This document shows, piece by piece, positions 17,486 to 24,053 of a stretch of 64,000 nt of DNA. The translations under genes and the position numbers were made by a program. Location: NCBI GenBank assembly GCA_041398565.1, contig JAWKUN010000002.1, positions 1 through 64,000 on the forward strand. The letters are read 5' to 3'. How positions within the stretch are numbered: the first letter of the stretch is position 1; each line of letters opens with the position of its first letter. The notes under the pieces are model-generated. The model was not told the DNA's origin, made no database searches, and saw only the letters and a list, made by a program, of their open reading frames with translations. This DNA comes from DATGPD01 sp041398565 (GTDB taxonomy: Bacteria > Planctomycetota > UBA1135 > UBA2386).

Positions 17486-18456
17486 CCTGGCGCGCTGCCG
17501 TGGCGTGCGCGCTGCTCGCCGCTGGCTGCCAGCCGACGGCGACAGTCCCGACTGCGCCGCCGGTGCCTTGGACGCAGGCTCCCGACCTCGACCTCGACCT
17601 GCGCGCCTGGCAGTCGGCGCCGGAAGTCGCGCTGCTCGCTCCCCTGCGCGTGGTGGTCGATCTCTACTGCGGTCCCGGTGTCGAGTGCGACTTCGTGCCG
17701 TCGGTGCCGGCCGACTGCAAGGGCAGGGTGACGGCGCACGACTTCGCCGCGCTGGGGGCCGGGCGCACCCGTCGTTTCGAATTGGACCTGCGACCGACCA
17801 AGCTGGGCGAACTCGTCATCTCGGAGTTCCGTGCCGAGAGCAAGCGCGCGGGCAGCGACGCCAAGCCGGCCGTGGCGACGACGCCGGCGCTCACCGTGAA
17901 CGTGACCTCCGTGCTCGGCGAGCACGGCGAGGCGGTCGAGGCGCCGGCGCCGCCGTTCGCGCCGCACGTCGATCTCCTGCCCTGGATGCTGGGTACGGCC
18001 GGCGTCGCCTTGCTCGGTCTCCTGGTGTGGTGGTGGCGCCGACGTCCACGCCGGCTGCGGCAGGCGGCCGACGAGACGCCCCTGCCGCCGCACGTGCTGG
18101 CGTTGCGCGCACTGGCGCGCTTGCGCAGTGCGCCGCGAGCGACCCCCGACGAGGTCGACGCCTTCTACGTCGAGGTCTCGCGCATCCTGCGCGACTATCT
18201 GGAGCGTCGCTTCGGCGTGCACGCACCCGAACGCACCACGGAGGAGTTCTTGGCCGAGCTCAACGCGCAGGGCAGCCAGGGGCCGCTGGACCCGGCGCAG
18301 CGCAACGCGCTCGCCGGCTTCCTGCGCCAGTGCGACCTGGTGAAGTTCGCGCGCCTGCAGCCGGCCGAGGACGTGCACGCCGAGACCTTGCGTTTCGCCG
18401 AGGAACTGGTGGAGGCGACGCGTGCCGACCGTATGCCGCGGGGGATCGCGTCGTGA
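17482..18456 (+). CDS. DUF4381-like membrane-anchored lipoprotein of the Bat locus
   Basis: 324 residues. The N-terminus carries a lipobox (LAAGC, cysteine 16). Residues 30-150 form a beta-rich periplasmic domain. A membrane helix around 163-185 ends in WWWRRRPRR. The cytoplasmic tail (195-324) is helical, with EVDAFYVEVSRILRDYLERRFGV in its middle, as in DUF4381 proteins found between DUF58 and BatA genes. It starts at the ATGA overlap with DUF58 and ends in a GTGA overlap with the VWA gene. A lipid anchor plus a membrane helix is unusual and the lipobox could instead be part of a plain signal. Exact role is unknown. Confidence 0.75.
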   Translation: MTWRAAVACALLAAGCQPTATVPTAPPVPWTQAPDLDLDLRAWQSAPEVALLAPLRVVVDLYCGPGVECDFVPSVPADCKGRVTAHDFAALGAGRTRRFELDLRPTKLGELVISEFRAESKRAGSDAKPAVATTPALTVNVTSVLGEHGEAVEAPAPPFAPHVDLLPWMLGTAGVALLGLLVWWWRRRPRRLRQAADETPLPPHVLALRALARLRSAPRATPDEVDAFYVEVSRILRDYLERRFGVHAPERTTEEFLAELNAQGSQGPLDPAQRNALAGFLRQCDLVKFARLQPAEDVHAETLRFAEELVEATRADRMPRGIAS

Positions 18457-19421
18457 TCGCCGAGCTCGGCTGGACGCTCCTCGACCCGTGGCTGCTGCTG
18501 CTGGCTCTGCCGCTCTTGCTGGTTACCGCGCTGCGCGTGCGGCGATCGAGCGCCGCCCTGCCCGCGGCGACCCTCGGCGGCCTCGACGGACTGGCAGGAG
18601 GACTGCGCACGCGCCTGGTGCACGCGCCGTTCCTGCTGTCGCTCCTGGGCGGATTGGCTCTGGTGGCGGCGGTGGCGCGGCCGGTGGTGCGAGAGGTCAT
18701 GCCGATCCGCGAACTGGGGGTCGACATCCTGCTGATCGTCGATCGTTCCAGTTCGATGCTCGCCCCCGACATGGACGTGCGCGGCAAGACGCGCATGGAG
18801 GCGGCCCGCGAGAACGCCGCGGCCTTCGCCAAGGCGCGCAAGAGCGATCGTCTGGGCCTGCTGACCTTCGCGCGCTTTCCCGAACTCACCTGCCCGCCGA
18901 CCCTCGACCAGGAGGCGCTGCTGGCCTTCCTGCGCGGCGTCGAGACGGTGCGGCGCGGGTCGCCCGAGGACGGCACGGCGATCGGCGTGGCGCTGGCCGA
19001 GGCGAGCAAGGTGCTCGCCGGCAGCGCGGCCAAGTCGCGGGTGGTGGTGCTGCTGTCCGACGGCGAGCAAACCGTGAACTACATCGCCTACGAGGACGGC
19101 GCCAAGTTGTGCAAGGACCAACAGGTGCGCGTGCACACCATCGGCATCGGCACCGGCGAGCAGACTCTGTTCGGTTCGCAGGAGCCGGCGTTCACCGCGC
19201 TCAAGGCGGCGTCCGAGATCACCGGCGGCAAGTTCTTCCGCGCCCGGTCGAACGAGGATCTGGCGGAGATCTACGCCGAGATCGACAAGCTCGAGAAGGT
19301 GGAGATCGAGGACCCTCGCTACCGCACGACCGACCACTTCGCCTGGCCGCTGGCGGTGGGCGCGGTCCTGCTGGCCGCGGCGCTGCTGCTCGAGTTCACC
19401 TGGCTGCGGCGTTTGCCGTAG
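18453..19421 (+). CDS. batA: BatA-like VWA-domain membrane protein
   Basis: 322 residues starting at a GTG that overlaps the previous stop by 4 bases. It has two N-terminal membrane helices (about 9-27 and 57-77), a von Willebrand factor A domain (about 88-290) with an intact MIDAS motif DRSSS (97-101), the later GTAIG and LLSDGE positions, and a C-terminal membrane helix (about 298-318). This topology is the standard BatA/BatB form, with the VWA domain on the periplasmic side. Metal-dependent protein binding is likely, and MoxR is the expected partner ATPase. The symbol rests on family and synteny, not on a distinction between BatA and BatB. Confidence 0.85.
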   Translation: MIAELGWTLLDPWLLLLALPLLLVTALRVRRSSAALPAATLGGLDGLAGGLRTRLVHAPFLLSLLGGLALVAAVARPVVREVMPIRELGVDILLIVDRSSSMLAPDMDVRGKTRMEAARENAAAFAKARKSDRLGLLTFARFPELTCPPTLDQEALLAFLRGVETVRRGSPEDGTAIGVALAEASKVLAGSAAKSRVVVLLSDGEQTVNYIAYEDGAKLCKDQQVRVHTIGIGTGEQTLFGSQEPAFTALKAASEITGGKFFRARSNEDLAEIYAEIDKLEKVEIEDPRYRTTDHFAWPLAVGAVLLAAALLLEFTWLRRLP

Positions 19422-19460
19422 CGCTACCATGCCGGCTCGCAGCAACCCCAGGAGCGAGTC

Positions 19461-20117
19461 ATGAGCGAGTCCGTGCAGTTTCTCGGCGGCAACGCCAGCG
19501 GTCATCTGGAGCGTCCGTCCGGGCGAGTTCGCGCCGGCGTAGTGGTGATCCAGGAGTGGTGGGGCCTCGTGCCGCACATCGAGGACGTCACGGCCCGCTT
19601 CGCCAAGGAGGGCTACCTGGCGCTGGCGCCCGACCTCTACCACGGCAAGAAGACCGTCGAGGCCGAGGAGGCGCAGCACCTCATGGAGGGCTTGGATTGG
19701 GGCCTGGCCGTGCGGGAACTGACCGGCGCCGTCGACTACCTGCGCGGCCAGGGCTGCGAGAAGGTCGGCGTCGTCGGGTTCTGCATGGGCGGGGCGCTGG
19801 CGGTGCTGGCGGCAGCCCAGTCCGGAGTCGACGCCGCCGTGTCGTTCTACGGCTTCCCGCCGGATGCGTCCGCGGTGGCCAAGCCGTGCCCACCGACCCA
19901 GATCTTCTTCGGCGCCGACGAAGGCTTCTTCGACGTCGGCGCTGCCCGAGCCTGGGCGAAGCAGCAAGCGACGCAGGGCAAGGCGACCGCGGTCACGATC
20001 TTCGAGGGCGCGGGCCATGCGTTCTTCAACGACACGCGCCAGGAGGTCTACCGGCCGGCGGCCGCCAAGGAAGCGTGGGCGAAGACGCTGGCGCACTTCG
20101 CGCGTTGTCTCGCCTGA
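19461..20117 (+). CDS. Dienelactone hydrolase family protein
   Basis: 218 residues, alpha/beta hydrolase. The nucleophile is C108 in GFCMGG, with D153 and H186 (GAGHAF) completing the triad; E32 in QEWWG matches the glutamate that holds the cysteine in dienelactone hydrolases. AGGAG lies 7 bases before the ATG. The reaction is probably hydrolysis of a lactone or ester, but many family members have other substrates and no aromatic-degradation genes are near. It sits inside the Bat region between two VWA genes, 40 bases after the first, and may be co-transcribed without a functional link. Confidence 0.9.
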   Translation: MSESVQFLGGNASGHLERPSGRVRAGVVVIQEWWGLVPHIEDVTARFAKEGYLALAPDLYHGKKTVEAEEAQHLMEGLDWGLAVRELTGAVDYLRGQGCEKVGVVGFCMGGALAVLAAAQSGVDAAVSFYGFPPDASAVAKPCPPTQIFFGADEGFFDVGAARAWAKQQATQGKATAVTIFEGAGHAFFNDTRQEVYRPAAAKEAWAKTLAHFARCLA

Positions 20118-20150
20118 GGGCGCGGGTGGGCCCGGCAGGCGGCTCGGGCC

Positions 20151-21530
20151 TCAGCGTGGTGCGCGCAGGCGGACAGCGGTCGCTTCGACTCGCTGCGTCT
20201 CGACCGCGCGACCCCAGAACCACACGCGATCGCCCGGCTGCGCGTCGGCGAGGGTGGCCGTGCCGCGCACGCCGTTGGCCTCGCGGACGATGACCGTCCC
20301 CGGACCGATCACCACGGTGGCGGAGGGGACCTGCTGATTGCCGACGACGAGTGGATCGTTGCCGCGCGGTACGGCCACCAGCACGCCTTGCGTCACGTCG
20401 ACGCTCTGCACCTGACCTTGACTCTCGTGGGCGATGCCACGGCCATTGCCGGCCTCGTCCTCGATCTCGACCTCGCGCGCCGCGATGGTGTCGTTGGTGA
20501 CGAGACCGTGCCACTCGACTTCGATGCGCTGACCGGTTGCCAGGGCCGAGAAGTCCAGGGCCAGGTTGCGTTCGCCGCTGCGGTGGATCCTCGCACCACT
20601 GGTCGTGACGGTGAGCACCGGCAGCGGCGTGCCGATGCCGCTGCCGCCGCGCACGATCTCCTGCACCTGCACGCGCGCCGCCGGCACGCTGGGAAGCAGT
20701 TCGACGATCTCGCCGTACAGCTTGGAGTCGTTGGCGCCCTGGCCGCGTCGGTGGGCGCGGTGCAGGTGGAAGGAACCGTCGTGGCTCAGCACGCCCTCGC
20801 ACACGAGGTCGTCGGACCCGCGCAGGCTGCCGAGGAAGCTGCTGCGGTCGTGACGGCCAGAGTCGTCGGTCAACTCGCTGCTGTCGTCGATCCTGCCACG
20901 CACCGAGAGGTCGCCGCAGCTCGGCAGGAACCCGAGGATCTCGCCGCCGGTCACCGAAGTCACGGTGAGAGTCGTGTCGCGCACCGGTTGCACATCGCCG
21001 GCCCGTGCAGTGAGGGAAGGGGTCCACGTCAGGCGGCCGCTGCCGTCGCGCGCGAGAGCGGGTGCGCCGTCGTGGGCCAAGACCAACCACGACACCGTGC
21101 CTGCGTCGACGGTGACTGGCGTCAGCAGCGGTACACGCAGGTCGCGCGTCGCCATCACGACGGTCTCCGGGCGGCCCTCGCGCCCGGTCGCCAGCACGCC
21201 GCCGTCGGCCACCAGCAGGCGAAGGGCGACGTACGTGCCGGCCGGGACTCCGGGCAAGCCGAGACCAGAGGTGCTGCCGCTCGGTCGTACGAGCGGTAGG
21301 GTGGCGCCGGCCGGCAAGAGGTTGGCGGTGAACGCACCTTCGGTGGTCTCCAGGGCGAGCACGTCGACACGCACGTCCAGCGCGTGGTCGCCGCCGGCCG
21401 CCGTGTCGAGCATCAGGGTGCGGTTCTGTGGCGCGGCGGCGCGACCGGAGTCGCCACCACCGGAGGAACAGGCCGCCAGCAGCGCGGCGAGCGAGAGGCA
21501 GAGGGCACGAGGCAGAGGGAGAGGATTCAT
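20151..21530 (-). CDS. Lipoprotein with DUF4382/DUF5666-like domains
   Basis: 459 residues. The signal peptide ends in a lipobox, LLAAC, with cysteine 21 followed by a Ser/Gly-rich linker. Residues 35-160 resemble DUF4382 (beta domain with VPAGTYVALRLLV). The remaining part holds two DUF5666-like segments, the last ending GPGTVIVREANGVRGTATLA and then GDRVWFWGRAV. Such proteins are surface or periplasmic and of unknown function. The gene is on the opposite strand inside the Bat locus, converging with the hydrolase gene and diverging from the second VWA gene, and so splits the locus. Confidence 0.72.
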   Translation of the reverse strand: MNPLPLPRALCLSLAALLAACSSGGGDSGRAAAPQNRTLMLDTAAGGDHALDVRVDVLALETTEGAFTANLLPAGATLPLVRPSGSTSGLGLPGVPAGTYVALRLLVADGGVLATGREGRPETVVMATRDLRVPLLTPVTVDAGTVSWLVLAHDGAPALARDGSGRLTWTPSLTARAGDVQPVRDTTLTVTSVTGGEILGFLPSCGDLSVRGRIDDSSELTDDSGRHDRSSFLGSLRGSDDLVCEGVLSHDGSFHLHRAHRRGQGANDSKLYGEIVELLPSVPAARVQVQEIVRGGSGIGTPLPVLTVTTSGARIHRSGERNLALDFSALATGQRIEVEWHGLVTNDTIAAREVEIEDEAGNGRGIAHESQGQVQSVDVTQGVLVAVPRGNDPLVVGNQQVPSATVVIGPGTVIVREANGVRGTATLADAQPGDRVWFWGRAVETQRVEATAVRLRAPR

Positions 21531-21726
21531 GGTCGAAGGTGCAGTTTCTGGAAGAAGTCGCTGCGCACCGGATCGCAAGTCGCGGGCCCGCTGCCGCTGC
21601 CTTGCGTCGCGTTCGGATTGCCGACAGCGTACGCGGCTCGCCCAGGGGGCGGCGTCGGATTGGCGGTCGGGAGTTCTCCACCCGGCGCTATCGTTCCCCG
21701 ACGTTCCGCCGGACCGACTGCGCGCT

Positions 21727-22839
21727 GTGCCAGCCCCCTCTGCCACCCTTGCCTACGACCTCTCGACGTCGTCGCCGTCCCACGCCCGCCCGTCCGACGG
21801 GGGCTGGACGGCGACCGCGGGCGCGGCAGGGCCGCGTCAGCCCGCCGGGCCCGGCGGGCTGCGCTTCGCTCGCCCCGAGCTCTGGCCGATCGGCCTCGCC
21901 TTGCCGCTGGTCTTCGTCCTGCTGCTCCTGGCGCTACGGGCGCGCGTGCGGGCGCGGGTGCGCTACGGCGCGCCGTGTGCCGAGCGCACGCCTTCTGCCG
22001 TGGGCCGAGCCGCCCTGTGGACCGGCATCCTGGCTTGCCTGTGGTTGGCGTGGATGGAGCCGCAGCTCGGCGAGGAGAGGGTGACCGTCGAGAGGCGCGG
22101 CCTCGACGTCATCTTCTGTCTCGACACCTCGCGGTCGATGTTGGCGCGCGACATGGAGCCGAGCCGACTCGAGCGCGCTCGGCGCGACATCCGCTCGTTG
22201 CTGCCCACCTTGGTCGGCGGCGACCGGGTGGCGCTCTTGGCGTTCGCTGGCCAGACGCGTCTGGTGGTGCCGCCGACCCACGACATCGACTCGTTCGAGC
22301 ACCTGCTCGAACGCGTCGACACCGACACCGTGCGCGTCGGCGGGACCGACATGGCGGCGGCGCTGCGGCGGGCTCTCGAACTGGCCGAGTCGGGCGAGGA
22401 GCGCACGACCGCGATCGTGCTCCTCACCGACGGCGAGGACCTCGCCGGTGCCGCTCGCCAGGCCGCCGAGGAGGTGAAGGCACGCGGCATCGTTCTGCAC
22501 GCGGTCGGCTACGGCAGCACGCGCGGCAGCAAGATCTTGGTCCAGTCCGACGGCGAGGAGAGCTTCCTGCGCTCGGACAAGGGCGATGAGGTCGTCAGCG
22601 TCATGGACGCCGAGAGCCTGCGCGCGATGGCCGAGGCCGCCGGCGGCGAGTTCGTGCGCGCCGACGTGATGCCGCTGCCCCTGCTCGAGCTGAAGAACAA
22701 GCGGCTGGACCCCATGCTGCAGCGCAGCTTCGACGCCGGCGAAGAGGTGGCGCCGAAGACGCGCTACCAGTGGGTGCTCATTCCGTGTCTGCTCTTGCTC
22801 GTGTGCGACATGTTCGTGGCCGGAGGTCGTCGACGATGA
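21727..22839 (+). CDS. batB: BatB-like VWA-domain membrane protein
   Basis: 370 residues using GTG 21727; the exact start is uncertain because the first 45 residues are low-complexity and a later start is possible. There are membrane helices around 53-70 and 90-107, a VWA domain about 120-310 with MIDAS DTSRS in FCLDTSRSMLARDMEPSRLE, the threonine in GGTDM and the LLTDGED position, and a C-terminal helix near 348-364. It restarts the Bat operon after the interruption; no gene for the same strand precedes it closely. It overlaps the TPR gene by 4 bases (ATGA). Confidence 0.85.
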   Translation: MPAPSATLAYDLSTSSPSHARPSDGGWTATAGAAGPRQPAGPGGLRFARPELWPIGLALPLVFVLLLLALRARVRARVRYGAPCAERTPSAVGRAALWTGILACLWLAWMEPQLGEERVTVERRGLDVIFCLDTSRSMLARDMEPSRLERARRDIRSLLPTLVGGDRVALLAFAGQTRLVVPPTHDIDSFEHLLERVDTDTVRVGGTDMAAALRRALELAESGEERTTAIVLLTDGEDLAGAARQAAEEVKARGIVLHAVGYGSTRGSKILVQSDGEESFLRSDKGDEVVSVMDAESLRAMAEAAGGEFVRADVMPLPLLELKNKRLDPMLQRSFDAGEEVAPKTRYQWVLIPCLLLLVCDMFVAGGRRR

Positions 22840-24053
22840 AGGTGGTTTGGACGCTGGCGCTCCTGCTCCTCGCCGGCGGCGGGGACTACGCCCGCGGCGT
22901 GCAGTTGCTCAAGGAGGGCAAGTTCGCCGAGGCCGTCGCGGCGCTGCGCGCCGCGGCCGAGGCGACGCCGACCGACGCGGAGCTGCAGTACGACCTGGCT
23001 CTGGCGCTGTGGCGCGCCGGGCAGCCGCACGACGCCGAGATCGCCGCCGAGAAGGCCGCGACCCTGTCGGACGGCGCCTTGGCTCCGCTGCGCGACGGCA
23101 TCCTCGGCAACGTCAAGATGGACGAGGCGCAGCAGCGCCTGGGTGGCGAAGCGCCCGATCTGCAGGCAGCTCTCGAAGCGGCTCGCCGCGCGCGCGACCA
23201 CTTCGTGCACGGTGCGGCCACCGACCAGGCGCCGCCGGAGCTCGCGCGCAACCTCGAGCGAGCGCTCAAGCTGATCGCCGACATCGAGAAGAAGATCGAA
23301 GAGCAGAAGCAGCAGCAAGAGGACCAGAAGAAAGACGACCAGAAGAAGGACGACGAGAAGAAGGACGACGGCGAGAAGGACTCCAAGAACGACGAGTCGA
23401 AGGGCGACGACCAGTCGCAGAAGGACGGCGACGACTCGAAGGACGACAAGGAGAAGTCCGAGCAGAAGGACCAGACCTCGGAGGACGACAAGTCCAAGGA
23501 CCCGCAGTCCTCCAAGGACCTGCAATCCGAAGATCGGCAGTCGAAAGACCAGCAGTCGGAAGACCAGAAGACCGACGATCCGCAAGCCAAGGACCAACAG
23601 TCCGGCGACCAGGACGCCAAAGACGATCAGGCCAAGGATCGTGAGCGGGCCGGCAAGGATGAGCCGACCAAGCCGTCGGGACAGGGGCAGAACGAGGACA
23701 AGCCCGAGCCCAAGACCGAGCCGCCTTCGTCGCCACCCGAGGCGGGCAAGGAGCCGCCGCGGCCGCAGTCGGGCGATGACGACAACAAGAAGGGCGAAGG
23801 CGAGCCCGACCTCCCGCGACCCGGAGGCGGCGAGAACGCCGAGCAACCCGAGGCGCAGCAGGCCGGGACCGACGAGGCCGGGGACACTCCGCTGCCGGAG
23901 GGCGGCGCGCTCGGCCGACCCGTGCCCGGGCGCGAGCTGTCGCCCGAGCAGACCAAGCGGCTGCTCGAACGCCTGCAGGCCGTCTTGGCGCAGAAGGCAG
24001 AGATGGAGAAGGCGCAGAAGGCGCAGCGACCGAGAGTGAAGAAGGACTGGTGA
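22836..24053 (+). CDS. batC: BatC-like TPR protein with charged low-complexity tail
   Basis: 405 residues. A signal peptide (VVWTLALLLLAGGG) is followed by a short TPR region (about 18-130; YARGVQLLKEGKFAEAVAAL, then DAELQYDLALALWRAGQPHDA). Residues 145-300 are almost entirely K, D, E, S and Q, built from imperfect units of the KDDQKKDDEKKDD and QSSKD types, then a Pro/Glu-rich part and a final helix (SPEQTKRLLERLQAVLAQKA). BatC proteins commonly combine TPRs with such charged tracts. The low-complexity section probably spans a gap or gives a flexible arm. Overlaps on both sides are 4 bases (ATGA and GTGA). Confidence 0.82.
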   Translation: MKVVWTLALLLLAGGGDYARGVQLLKEGKFAEAVAALRAAAEATPTDAELQYDLALALWRAGQPHDAEIAAEKAATLSDGALAPLRDGILGNVKMDEAQQRLGGEAPDLQAALEAARRARDHFVHGAATDQAPPELARNLERALKLIADIEKKIEEQKQQQEDQKKDDQKKDDEKKDDGEKDSKNDESKGDDQSQKDGDDSKDDKEKSEQKDQTSEDDKSKDPQSSKDLQSEDRQSKDQQSEDQKTDDPQAKDQQSGDQDAKDDQAKDRERAGKDEPTKPSGQGQNEDKPEPKTEPPSSPPEAGKEPPRPQSGDDDNKKGEGEPDLPRPGGGENAEQPEAQQAGTDEAGDTPLPEGGALGRPVPGRELSPEQTKRLLERLQAVLAQKAEMEKAQKAQRPRVKKDW